NCBI GenBank assembly: GCA_035713725.1
Contig: DASTMZ010000213.1
Location: 1-39,875, forward strand
Reading direction: 5' to 3'
Source of the DNA: DASQPR01 sp035713725
Lineage (GTDB): Bacteria; Actinomycetota; Actinomycetes; Mycobacteriales; Micromonosporaceae
DNA: 39,875 bases
Shown: positions 18,002 through 25,590 of the stretch, piece by piece
How positions within the stretch are numbered: the stretch's first letter is position 1
Layout of the letters: each line of letters starts with the position of its first letter
Made by a program: the position numbers and the translations under genes
The notes under the pieces: generated by a model
Told to the model about the DNA's origin: nothing
Seen by the model: only the letters and a program-made list of their open reading frames with translations
The model's database searches: none

Positions 18002-18118
18002 GCGCCGCTGACCGGGTTAGCTGACGGGTTCGGACGGGAAGTGCGCCCTACACGCCATAGATTCGGCGTCGATTCACCCCAGGTGGAACTGGTTCCCCGG
18101 CTCGCACGTAGCGGTCAA
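18002..18118 (-). promoter_or_regulatory. c-di-AMP riboswitch (ydaO/yuaA class)
   Basis: On the minus strand, just ahead of the NlpC/P60 gene, the conserved elements of the ydaO/yuaA aptamer occur in the right order. These are CCGGGGAACC, then GGGGTGAATCG, a variable hairpin, TAGGGCGCAC, then CCGAACCCGTCAGCTAACC. CCGC at the 5' end can pair with GCGG at the 3' end as P1. The aptamer ends only about 20 bases before the gene's GTG and next to its ribosome site, so a translational or very short transcriptional switch is likely. This class is known to control rpf and NlpC/P60 genes in actinobacteria, switching them off on ligand binding. The boundaries are approximate. Confidence 0.87.
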
Positions 18119-18573
18119 CCACGATGCGATTAAGCGGTGTCGCACCCGCGACCGCCCGGATGGCTGCCAACATCGGATGCAGACCGATTTTCACCTTAGG
18201 TAACCGATGCGGCGACAAGCAAGGCAAACAACCCCTCAATCGCTGCGCAACCATGGCGATACGTAGCGTGTTCGCTTCGAAGAACTCGGTGCACGCTCCA
18301 CACTGGTGTTGCGCGGACGACGGCTACCGACCGCGCATTCGCTGCTCCACGCACGTGATAGCCGGGAGTCTTGACGAACCGCTTCGTGCGACCATGTCCG
18401 CCGTCCAATCACGGTCGAGCTTCATCCACCAGTCCGGGCACGCCGGCCGCCTCGTCGTCGTCACCCGTCCGTGAAACCGCGCGCTCGCGCTTAGCACCGA
18501 TTCATCCACGCGCAGACGCTCGCTAGACACCTTCAGCTCACCGTTGCGATGCTTAGCCGTGCGCTGATGCGTT
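18119..18573. other. Long intergenic region without a recognised gene
   Basis: About 455 bases lie between the riboswitch and the promoter of the exported phosphatase-like gene. Base composition is lower in G+C than the flanks. Short frames on both strands lack codon bias and recognisable domains. The upstream promoter of the riboswitch transcript must lie at the left edge of this stretch, but I see no convincing -10 hexamer. I see no transposase remnant, tRNA or clear repeat. Confidence 0.45.
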
Positions 18574-18579
18574 TAGATT
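18574..18579 (+). promoter_or_regulatory. Candidate -10 box of the exported phosphatase-like gene
   Basis: TAGATT matches the TANNNT actinobacterial -10 pattern and ends six bases before an in-frame ATG at 18586. Transcription would then begin at or near that ATG. Two readings are possible: a leaderless mRNA translated from 18586, or a 33-base leader with translation from 18619. I see no good -35 box. Confidence 0.4.
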
Positions 18580-18618
18580 CCGTCCATGGTGGACGACGTC
18601 TCTGGAAAGGGAAGAGTC

Positions 18619-20973
18619 ATGGGTCTGGGGAGATCTGCCCGTCCCGCACGGCGAGTTGCTCTGGTAGCAGTCGCTGGCCTAGTTGGCGCGGGTCTGGTCG
18701 TGACGAGCGTGCAGGCACAACGTACGCCGAACGCGGCGATTTCAACGACGTCCGGCACGTGCCAGCTCGGCAACGGGGTGCAGCACGTGATCAGCCTGGT
18801 CTTCGACAATGTGCACTTCGCCCGGGACAACCCGAATGTGCCGTCGGATCTCGAGCAGATGCCGCACCTGCTGAATTTCCTCGAGCAGAACGGCACGGTG
18901 ATGTCGAACCTGCACACACCGATGATCGCTCACACCGCCGACGACAGTCTGTCGATCTACACCGGCCTGTATGGCGACCGGCATGGCCAGCCGCTGAGCA
19001 ACACGTACAAGACCTACAACCCGGACGGTACGACCGATCCGGCGACGTCGTTCACGTACTGGACCAGCCCGGTCGTGGACACCCTGGCGACGCCGAGTGC
19101 CGGCCATGACACCGCGCCATCGATGGCGTACTCGGCGACCACGCCCGCCACGCCGAATACGGGCCAGCAGACGCCGGCTCCGTGGGTACCGTTCACTCGC
19201 GCGGGCTGCACGGTCGGAGACTTCTCCACCGCGAACATGGTGCTCGAGAACACCAACCAGGACATCAACACGGTGTTCGGACCGAACTCACCGGAAAGCG
19301 CGCAGCTCGCGGCCGACCCCGATTCGTTCAAGGATCCGGAGGTCGCCGACTACATCGGCGTCGCGGTGCACTGCGCGCAAGGCGATGCGACGTGCGCCAA
19401 CGCTCAGGCGATCAAGTTCGGGCAGACCACGCCGTCGCCGAGCGCGCAGCCTGACCTGTTGCCCACCGAGCCGGGCGGCTATCACGGCTACCAGGGTCTG
19501 TTCGGGGCCAGGTACGTCGCCCCGGTGCTTGGTGCCGGTACGCCGAACCTCACGCACGCTGGCTACCCGGTCACCGACGCGAACGGTGTGCTGACGGACT
19601 TGTCCGGCGCCCCGATCATCAACTCGTTCAGCCACACGCCGGGCTTCCCCGGGTTCAGTCCCACCGCGTCGCAGACGCTTGCCTACCTCGCCGACATGCA
19701 GGAGAACGGCGTCCCAGTGACGTACGGCTACATCTCCGACATCCACGAACGCAAGGCCGGCACGAGCAACTGCACGACGGCCTCCGCGACCGCATCTGGC
19801 CGGCCGATTGGTCCGGGCGATAGCTGCTACGTGTCGAACGCCAAGGCGTACGACGATGCCTTCGCGGCCTTCTTCGACCGCCTCCAGTCCGACGGCATCA
19901 CGCCCGCGAATACCGTCTTCCTGATCAGTGCCGAGGAGAACGACCAGCTCGCTGGCGCGAACGTGGGCCGGGCAACCGAGCCGACGCCGGCCGGCTGCGA
20001 TGGCGTGACGGTCGCGTGCAACTACGCGGTCGGTCAGATCGGTGAACTCGCGGCGAACGTCAAGGGCCTGCTTTCGACGACGGCAAGCAAGAACACCGCG
20101 TTCGACATCGAGCCACAGGGTGCGTCGATCTACGTACACGGCCGGCCGGCGGCCAACGACCCGACGGTACGCCAGCTGGAGCGCGACACCGCGAACATGA
20201 CGGGCGACAACCCGTACAGCGGCGCCGCGGGCGAGAAGATCGTCAAGTACCAGGCCGGCGCGGTGGAGCAGCAAATCTTGCATATGCAGACTGGCGATCC
20301 GTTGCGTACGCCGACGTACACGTTGTTCCCCGTACCGGACTACTTCTTCGCTACGAGCGGTCCGAACGTGTCGATCAACAGCGGGTTCGCGTGGGACCAC
20401 GGCTACTACTCGCCGAACATCGACATCACTTGGGGCGCCTTCGTCGGCCCCGGTGTCGCGAAGTTGGGCGTTGACGGGCCACAGCCCGCCGACGGGAACG
20501 AGGCGTCGGATCCCAACTCGACGCGTACGGTACCGCAGGCCAGCCGGACGGGTACGTACGTCGACGAGGTCGACTTGCGGCCCACGCTGCTGCGCCTGGT
20601 CGGGCTGCAAGACGACTACCCGTCCGACGGCACCATCGTGAATCAAGTGCTGACGCACCCGACGCACACGCCCGACAGCCTGGCGGCGCTCTACCGCCAG
20701 CTGAACTCCAGCGTCGGCGCCTTCGCGACGGACACGCTGCTCGCCGAGTCCGCCGCTCTCGCGAGCGGGTCGACAAGTAACGATCAGCGCTATACGACCG
20801 TCGAAGCGACGCTCCGGCATTTGTCGAAGGCTCGCGACGACTTGGCCAATGACATAAAGCAGGTGCTGGCGACCGGACAGGCGCCCTCGCACGGGAAGCT
20901 CACGTCGTTGACCGCACGCGGCGCCGCTCTGCTTCTCCAGGCGGCAATCCTGGCCGCCGTTGCCGGCAAGTAG
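18619..20973 (+). CDS. Large exported alkaline-phosphatase-superfamily-like protein
   Basis: The product is about 784 residues and exported. From ATG 18619, which has GGAAAGGG upstream, it begins RSARPARRVALVAVAGLVGAGL and ends its signal region near VQA/QR. An ATG at 18586 would add 11 residues. The start of the mature part, HVISLVFDNVHFARDNPNVPSDLEQMPHLLNFLEQNG followed by SNLHTPMIAHTADDSLSIYTGLYGDRHG, has the layout of alkaline-phosphatase or sulfatase superfamily enzymes: a metal-binding Asp near the first strand and a nucleophile-region Thr. A later segment NTVFLISAEENDQ and WDHGYYSPNIDITWGAFVGPGV contains further Asp/His/Glu candidates for the two-metal site. Four or more Cys suggest disulphides. 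The substrate is unknown, and the assignment rests on motif layout only. Confidence 0.7.
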   Translation: MGLGRSARPARRVALVAVAGLVGAGLVVTSVQAQRTPNAAISTTSGTCQLGNGVQHVISLVFDNVHFARDNPNVPSDLEQMPHLLNFLEQNGTVMSNLHTPMIAHTADDSLSIYTGLYGDRHGQPLSNTYKTYNPDGTTDPATSFTYWTSPVVDTLATPSAGHDTAPSMAYSATTPATPNTGQQTPAPWVPFTRAGCTVGDFSTANMVLENTNQDINTVFGPNSPESAQLAADPDSFKDPEVADYIGVAVHCAQGDATCANAQAIKFGQTTPSPSAQPDLLPTEPGGYHGYQGLFGARYVAPVLGAGTPNLTHAGYPVTDANGVLTDLSGAPIINSFSHTPGFPGFSPTASQTLAYLADMQENGVPVTYGYISDIHERKAGTSNCTTASATASGRPIGPGDSCYVSNAKAYDDAFAAFFDRLQSDGITPANTVFLISAEENDQLAGANVGRATEPTPAGCDGVTVACNYAVGQIGELAANVKGLLSTTASKNTAFDIEPQGASIYVHGRPAANDPTVRQLERDTANMTGDNPYSGAAGEKIVKYQAGAVEQQILHMQTGDPLRTPTYTLFPVPDYFFATSGPNVSINSGFAWDHGYYSPNIDITWGAFVGPGVAKLGVDGPQPADGNEASDPNSTRTVPQASRTGTYVDEVDLRPTLLRLVGLQDDYPSDGTIVNQVLTHPTHTPDSLAALYRQLNSSVGAFATDTLLAESAALASGSTSNDQRYTTVEATLRHLSKARDDLANDIKQVLATGQAPSHGKLTSLTARGAALLLQAAILAAVAGK

Positions 20974-20977
20974 CTGT

Positions 20978-21012
20978 CTGCCGGGTCCGCGCGGATTGCG
21001 CGGACCCGGCAG
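20978..21012. terminator. Perfect 15-bp hairpin between convergent genes
   Basis: Bases 20978-20992 and 20998-21012 are perfect reverse complements, giving a 15-bp stem with a 5-base loop (GGATT). It starts four bases after the stop of the exported protein and lies 38 bases before the end of the convergent lipoprotein gene. There is no T-tract on either side, as is common in high-GC actinomycetes. It would work as a bidirectional terminator or mRNA-stabilising hairpin. Confidence 0.75.
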
Positions 21013-21050
21013 TCACGACCGCCCATCGCGGCGTCACGCTGACCACGCTG

Positions 21051-21710
21051 TCAGTTGGCCGCACAGTCGATTGGTGCGAAGTTGGGCCGGGCACCGGCGC
21101 CGGCTGGAACGCTGACCTGCACCGACACTTCGTCGTCGGTCGGGTCGCTGTCCGGATGGGCCAGGACCGCCGACACGGTAAGCGTCAGGCTGAACGCGGC
21201 CTGCCGAGGCGCGACCGGAAGGTTTGCCAGCAGCTGCTGGAAGGCGGTCGAGTCGGTGATGTGATCGCCCTGGTCGTCGGCGATGCGGAAGCTCACCATG
21301 GTGGGTTGGCGCAGTGGCAGGCCGCCGACGTGGGCCGCGGTCACCAGTACCCCGATGGCGTTGGAGCCGTTGCCGAGGTCGGCCCACATGCATGTCGGCC
21401 GGCCCGTGTGCGGATCGTGGTCCAGGGTGATGCTGAAGTCCTCGCTGACCTGCCGGATGTTGAACGAACTGTTGCCGGGCTCGGGGCTCGGGCTGGCGGA
21501 GGCGCTGTGGCCGTTGGAGGGACCTGTTGCGCCCTGTCGGCCGACGGTGTTCGAGGGGACCGGCGCGGGCGTCGGGCCGGCGGACGTCGAGGCGGACGGG
21601 AATGGCAGGCCGCCCAGCTGGCCACGTCCGTCGGTCTGATGCGCGCAGGCGCCGACGGCAAGGAGCGACGCCACGATGTAGCAGGCCGTCCACGCTCGTC
21701 GATGAGTCAT
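21051..21710 (-). CDS. Lipoprotein of unknown function
   Basis: This 219-residue exported lipoprotein has a signal sequence that ends in the lipobox LAVGAC, placing the lipidated Cys near residue 22. A Pro/Ser/Thr-rich linker of about 60 residues follows, then a globular domain of about 130 residues (SSFNIRQVSEDFSITLDHDPHTGRPTCMWADLG to the C-terminus). The domain has two Cys, one in GRPTCMW and one near the end (APIDCAAN), that could pair. I do not recognise the family; the C-terminal part reads like a beta-sandwich. The ATG at 21710 sits six bases after a TAGGGT box, suggesting a leaderless transcript. Confidence 0.75.
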   Translation of the reverse strand: MTHRRAWTACYIVASLLAVGACAHQTDGRGQLGGLPFPSASTSAGPTPAPVPSNTVGRQGATGPSNGHSASASPSPEPGNSSFNIRQVSEDFSITLDHDPHTGRPTCMWADLGNGSNAIGVLVTAAHVGGLPLRQPTMVSFRIADDQGDHITDSTAFQQLLANLPVAPRQAAFSLTLTVSAVLAHPDSDPTDDEVSVQVSVPAGAGARPNFAPIDCAAN

Positions 21711-21716
21711 GCGCGC

Positions 21717-21722
21717 ACCCTA
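21717..21722 (-). promoter_or_regulatory. Candidate -10 box for a leaderless lipoprotein mRNA
   Basis: On the minus strand TAGGGT lies exactly six bases before the ATG of the lipoprotein gene, the spacing typical of leaderless actinobacterial transcripts. TTGACA at 21736-21731 is close by, but only 8 bases from the -10, too near to serve as its -35. No Shine-Dalgarno sequence precedes the ATG, in keeping with leaderless translation. Confidence 0.5.
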
Positions 21723-21823
21723 GACCGCTCTGTCAAGACCACCGGGCCATGGCATCAGGGGCGAAGTACTTGGCAACGACGCCGACCACGACGATCACCC
21801 GCGGCGTGGCCGAACCAAGCGGC

Positions 21824-22588
21824 TCAGCGACCGCCGGCAACGTCCAGGATTGTGCCGACGCAATAGGAGGCAGCGTCACTGAGCAGCCACAACACGGCAT
21901 CGGCGACTTCGCCCGGTTCGGCGGCGCGGCCGAGCGGGATGCCGGGTTCCATGTTGCGAATGCGTGCCGGTTGGCCGTTACGTTCGTGGATCTCGGTCTT
22001 GGTGATGCCGGGGCGCACCACGTTCACTCGGATGCCTTCGGCAGCGACCTCGCGCGACAGGCCGATCCCCAAGCTGTCGATGGCGCCCTTGCTTGCGGCG
22101 TAGTCGATGTACTCGCCGGCCGAGCCAAGACGACTCGCCGCCGACGAGACCAACACGAGGGCGCCGCCCTCGTGACCGTCCGCGGTGGACATGCGCCGAA
22201 CGGCCTCACGGCAGCACAGCACGGTACCAAGGACATTGACCTCCAGGACCCGGCGAACGCGTTCGGCGGTGTAGTCCCTGAGTCGCAGCGCTGGAGCCAC
22301 GATCGCCGCGTTCGCCACGAAGCCCCGGATCGTGCCGAGCTCGCCGGCGGCTTGAAACAGCGCTCGGACGTCGGCTTCGATGGCGATGTCCGCCTCGACG
22401 GCGAGCGCCCTACCACCGTCGGCGTGGATCTGGCTCACGAGCGCATCGGCCCGGTCCACGGCGTTGAGGTAGCTGAAGCACACCGTCCAGCCGTTGGCGC
22501 TGGCACGGGCGACCACTTGCGCGCCGATGCCCCGGCTGCCGCCAGTGACGACGAGAACGCGTTGCTCAGCTGTCGTACGCGAACTCAT
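21824..22588 (-). CDS. SDR oxidoreductase, last gene of the molybdenum hydroxylase operon
   Basis: This 254-residue classical SDR has the cofactor motif VTGGSRGIG, an NAA version of the NNAG motif (VANAAIVAP), catalytic Ser in VLVSSAASRLG and YxxxK as YAASK. The C-terminus GRAAEPGEVADAVLWLLSDAASYCVGTILDVAGG is typical of FabG-like members. The ATG at 22588 overlaps the stop of the Mo-subunit gene as ATGA, so translation is coupled. The larger open frame reaching to 23032 is a shadow of the Mo-subunit gene. Its position suggests it acts on the same substrate or product as the hydroxylase. Confidence 0.92.
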   Translation of the reverse strand: MSSRTTAEQRVLVVTGGSRGIGAQVVARASANGWTVCFSYLNAVDRADALVSQIHADGGRALAVEADIAIEADVRALFQAAGELGTIRGFVANAAIVAPALRLRDYTAERVRRVLEVNVLGTVLCCREAVRRMSTADGHEGGALVLVSSAASRLGSAGEYIDYAASKGAIDSLGIGLSREVAAEGIRVNVVRPGITKTEIHERNGQPARIRNMEPGIPLGRAAEPGEVADAVLWLLSDAASYCVGTILDVAGGR

Positions 22589-24939
22589 TGGGCATGGACC
22601 TGCTCGCTGATGACGTTCGCGAGTTCCAGGATCTTCGCCGGCGGCAGGTACTGCTCCGTCACGCGGGCGCCAAACGGTGACAACGCATCCTCGATCGCGT
22701 TGGTGATCGCAGCCGGTGCGACGAGTAGGCCGCCTTCGCCAACACCACGGTAGAAGACCTCTTCGTTGGGCTCGTTTTCGAGGTGTTCGATCTCGATCGT
22801 CGGGATCTCGGTCGCGGTCGGCAACAGGTAGTCCATCAACGTACCGGCGAGATAATTTGCTTCGTCGTCGTAGGCGGACCACTCGTACAGGACCTCGCCG
22901 ATCCCCTGGGCGACGCCGCCGCGGATCTGGCCCTCGACGATCGCCGGGTTGATCATGCGTCCGCAGTCTTCGACGACGAGATACCGAAGAAACCGGACCT
23001 GGCCGGTCTCGAGGTCGATGTCGACGTGGCACAGGTGCGACCCGGCGGACCAGCTTCCGATCCCGCCGTCATAGGTTGCCTCGGCGCGCAGTTCCTTGTC
23101 GACGTCCGGTGGCTGGTTGTCAGTCGATACGTAGGCCATCTGTGCGACCTGTGCAAGGCTGAGCCGTACCGACGACACACCGGCGGGATGGACGTACCCG
23201 GCTTCGATAAGCAGATCGCCCGGGTCGATCTCGAGCATGTCACCGGCGATCGCGAGAACCTTCCGCTTGACCTCGCGCGTCGAATGAAGCACCGAGCCGC
23301 TGGCCATCGTCGCGGCCTGGCTGCCGCCGGTGCCGACCGCCGTATACGGGCTCGCGGCCGTGTCGCCGTGGTAGACGTGGACGTCCCCGATGGCGACACC
23401 CATCTCGTCCGACGCGATCTGCGCCAGCGTGGTTTCGTGCCCTTGTCCGTTCGGTGCCTGGCTCGTGAAGATCGACAACGTGCCGTCGGGCTCGACTCGG
23501 GCGATCGACTTCTCCTGGCCACCCTTGCCGTTGACCGGCCCGGGCGCGGGCTCGATGAACGTCGCGAACCCGATGCCGACGCAACGTCCTTGCGCGCGTG
23601 CGGCCGCCTGTTCGGCCCGCAGGCGCCGGTAATCGGCCGTGTCGAGTATTCGCTCCAGTGACTGCGCGCACGAGTTGTCCAGCAGCGTGTCTCCGCTCAA
23701 CATCGTCGCACTGCCGTCGTTGGCCGCGAAGTTGCGCAGTCGTACGTCCGCCGGATCGAGGCCGAGTTGTCGGGCAACCACGTCGATCATCCGCTCGCGG
23801 GCCCACGTTTCGATTGCCCACGGTGCTCGATACGCGCTGTACGTACATTTGTTGCTCGTGACCACGGTGGACGTCATGGCGAACGCACGCCACGCATAAG
23901 GACCGGACATCATCATGGCGACCAAGTCGACGATGCCGCCGCCGACGAACGGGACGGCCGGATAGGCACCCTGGTCAAGGACGAGGTCGCCGCGCATGGC
24001 GAGGATCGTGCCGTCATGGCTGACCGCCGCCTCGAGCCGCATCCGCTCCTCGCGGGCCTGGCCGGACGCCTGCAAGTGCTCGTTGCGGTCTTCGATCCAC
24101 TTGACCGGACGTCCGAGCCACTGCGATGCCGCGCAGACCGCGATGTCCTCGCGATGACATGCGATCTTCAACCCAAACGCACCGCCGATGTCGCCGTTGA
24201 CGGACCGCGTCAGATCCAGTGGTACGCCGAGTGCCTCCGAGAGGTACGCCTTGACGGTGTGCGGCGACTGGGTGCCGGTGTAGTAGACGAGTTCGCCGGT
24301 GGCCGGGTCGAAGTTGCCCACGCCGCCACGGCCTTCCATCGGCATTTGGGCCACTCGATGCTGCGCGAACGTTTCAGTGATGACGATGTCGGCGGCGGCG
24401 AATGCGGCGGCAATGTCGCCGTACGTGGTGCTCGTCTCGTACGCGACGTTGCTGCCGAACGAGTCGAAGACCGTCGGGCCGCTCGGATCGAGCGCCTGCT
24501 CGAACGTTGCGATCGCGTCCAGTGGCTCGTAGTCGACGTCGACCAAGTCGCAGCCGTCTTCGGCGAGATAACGGCTTTCCGCGACGACGATGGCGACCGG
24601 GTCGCCGACGAACCGCGTCTTGTCCGTCGCTAGTGCGAAGACCGGCTCGTACTTGTACCCGTCGGGTACGAACTTTGGAACGATCGCGTTCGTACGCTCC
24701 GCGATGTCCCGGCCAGTGAACACCGCCACGACCCCGTCGAGCCGGCCAGCCCCCGATGTGTCGATGCGGAGGATCCTCGCGTGCGCCAACGGGCTGCGTA
24801 CGAACGCGGCGTGCAACATGCCTGGCAACTTCACGTCGTCGACGTAGTGGCCCCGGCCGGTCAAGATACGCAAGTCTTCGACCCGCAACGTTGAGCTGCC
24901 AACGGTTCGGGTGCTCCCGACGCTCGGCATGGCGCTCAT
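22585..24939 (-). CDS. Molybdenum hydroxylase large (Mo-cofactor) subunit, CoxL/xanthine dehydrogenase family
   Basis: This 784-residue catalytic subunit of a xanthine-oxidase-family hydroxylase would insert water-derived oxygen into a C-H bond. The first ~150 residues form the Ald_Xan_dh_C N-domain (LRILTGRGHYVDDVKLPGMLH, SPLAHARIL). The Mo-cofactor domain follows, with GGAFGLK, the loop SAYRAPWAIETWARERM near residue 368, PNGQGHETTLAQI, and the active-site Glu in VGEGGLLVAPAAITNAI near residue 734. The loop is not the AYRCSFR of true form I CO dehydrogenase, so a CO substrate is unlikely. ATG 24939 is used: the frame runs on to 25056, but only through repeat DNA. The actual substrate is unknown. 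Confidence 0.92.
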   Translation of the reverse strand: MSAMPSVGSTRTVGSSTLRVEDLRILTGRGHYVDDVKLPGMLHAAFVRSPLAHARILRIDTSGAGRLDGVVAVFTGRDIAERTNAIVPKFVPDGYKYEPVFALATDKTRFVGDPVAIVVAESRYLAEDGCDLVDVDYEPLDAIATFEQALDPSGPTVFDSFGSNVAYETSTTYGDIAAAFAAADIVITETFAQHRVAQMPMEGRGGVGNFDPATGELVYYTGTQSPHTVKAYLSEALGVPLDLTRSVNGDIGGAFGLKIACHREDIAVCAASQWLGRPVKWIEDRNEHLQASGQAREERMRLEAAVSHDGTILAMRGDLVLDQGAYPAVPFVGGGIVDLVAMMMSGPYAWRAFAMTSTVVTSNKCTYSAYRAPWAIETWARERMIDVVARQLGLDPADVRLRNFAANDGSATMLSGDTLLDNSCAQSLERILDTADYRRLRAEQAAARAQGRCVGIGFATFIEPAPGPVNGKGGQEKSIARVEPDGTLSIFTSQAPNGQGHETTLAQIASDEMGVAIGDVHVYHGDTAASPYTAVGTGGSQAATMASGSVLHSTREVKRKVLAIAGDMLEIDPGDLLIEAGYVHPAGVSSVRLSLAQVAQMAYVSTDNQPPDVDKELRAEATYDGGIGSWSAGSHLCHVDIDLETGQVRFLRYLVVEDCGRMINPAIVEGQIRGGVAQGIGEVLYEWSAYDDEANYLAGTLMDYLLPTATEIPTIEIEHLENEPNEEVFYRGVGEGGLLVAPAAITNAIEDALSPFGARVTEQYLPPAKILELANVISEQVHAQ

Positions 24940-25099
24940 GTCCGTCCTCGCTTCGCTGCGGGCGGCCATGAGGCACGAGCCGCCCTGCAATTCTGATTCG
25001 CTCGCCAAGGCTCGCTCATGTCCGTCCTCGCTTCGCTGCGGGCGGCCATGAGGCACGAGCCGCCCTGCAATTCTGATTCGCTCGCCGAGGCTCGCTCAT
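24934..25099 (-). repeat. Two tandem copies of an 80-bp repeat at the small/large subunit junction
   Basis: Two 80-base units lie head to tail, with one mismatch (25007 versus 25087), flanked and separated by the hexamer ATGAGC (minus strand, at 25099, 25019 and 24939). The first ATGAGC overlaps the stop of the 2Fe-2S subunit gene, and the last is the start of the Mo-subunit gene. Each unit ends in GAGGACGGAC just before ATGAGC, so it carries its own ribosome site and start codon. Each also contains an inverted repeat (GGGCGGC/GCCGCCC, 12-base loop). Removing both units restores an ordinary ATGA overlap. It looks like a mobile or amplified intergenic element with its target hexamer duplicated. 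Confidence 0.9.
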
Positions 25100-25590
25100 T
25101 GCGCAACCTCCGCGTTCGGCCCGAGACCCGCTTTTGCCGCGCGTTTGACACCCTCGACGATGGATTGGTAGCCGGTGCATCGGCAGATGTTCCCTGACAA
25201 GCTGTGCCGGATCTCCTCCTCGGTAGGATCCGGGTTTTCGCGAAGCAACGCCAGCGTTGTCATCAGGAATCCCGGTGTGCAGAAGCCGCATTGGAATCCA
25301 TGGCTGTCCCGAAACGATTGCTGCAGCGGAGAAAGTGAATCTGGAGAACCGAGCCCGTCTATCGTCTCCACCGTCGTGCCGGACGCCTGCACCGCCAGCA
25401 TCAGGCAAGACCGAACCGGCTCGCCGTCCACGAGCACCGTGCACGCACCGCAGATGCCGTGTTCGCAGCCAACGTGGGTACCCGTCAAGCCCAGTTCGTC
25501 GCGGAGGAAGTCCACCAGCGTCCGGCGGACTTCGGTGCTGGTTTGTCGTTGCACGCCATTGACCAGGATGCTGACCTGTTGTGTCGTCAT
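25096..25590 (-). CDS. Molybdenum hydroxylase 2Fe-2S subunit (CoxS family)
   Basis: This 164-residue iron-sulphur subunit passes electrons from the Mo site to FAD. The N-terminal plant-type ferredoxin cluster is bound by CEHGICGACTVLVDGEPVRSC, and the C-terminal helical cluster by CGFCTPGFL and NICRCTGY. Length is normal. ATG 25590 overlaps the stop of the FAD-subunit gene as ATGA; the frame upstream of this is a shadow. The stop lies inside the first ATGAGC of the 80-bp repeat. It is part of the four-gene operon FAD subunit - 2Fe-2S subunit - Mo subunit - SDR. Confidence 0.95.
   Translation of the reverse strand: MTTQQVSILVNGVQRQTSTEVRRTLVDFLRDELGLTGTHVGCEHGICGACTVLVDGEPVRSCLMLAVQASGTTVETIDGLGSPDSLSPLQQSFRDSHGFQCGFCTPGFLMTTLALLRENPDPTEEEIRHSLSGNICRCTGYQSIVEGVKRAAKAGLGPNAEVAQ

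Noticed and set aside
19288..20892. Minus-strand 534-residue open frame
   Set aside because: It is Arg/Val-rich with no domain, and lies antisense to the exported phosphatase-like gene, a common artefact in high-GC DNA.
21731..21736. TTGACA as the -35 box of the lipoprotein promoter
   Set aside because: It lies only 8 bases from the TAGGGT -10 box, too close for a functional pair.
22589..23032. SDR gene start at 23032
   Set aside because: The upstream frame lies inside the Mo-subunit gene and encodes Arg/Asp-rich shadow sequence; ATG 22588 gives a normal SDR N-terminus.
22585..24939. Aerobic CO dehydrogenase (form I CoxL)
   Set aside because: The diagnostic AYRCSFR loop is absent; the sequence has SAYRAPW.
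24940..25056. Extended N-terminus of the Mo-hydroxylase large subunit
   Set aside because: The extra residues are encoded entirely by the 80-bp repeat, and homology starts after ATG 24939, which has its own ribosome site.
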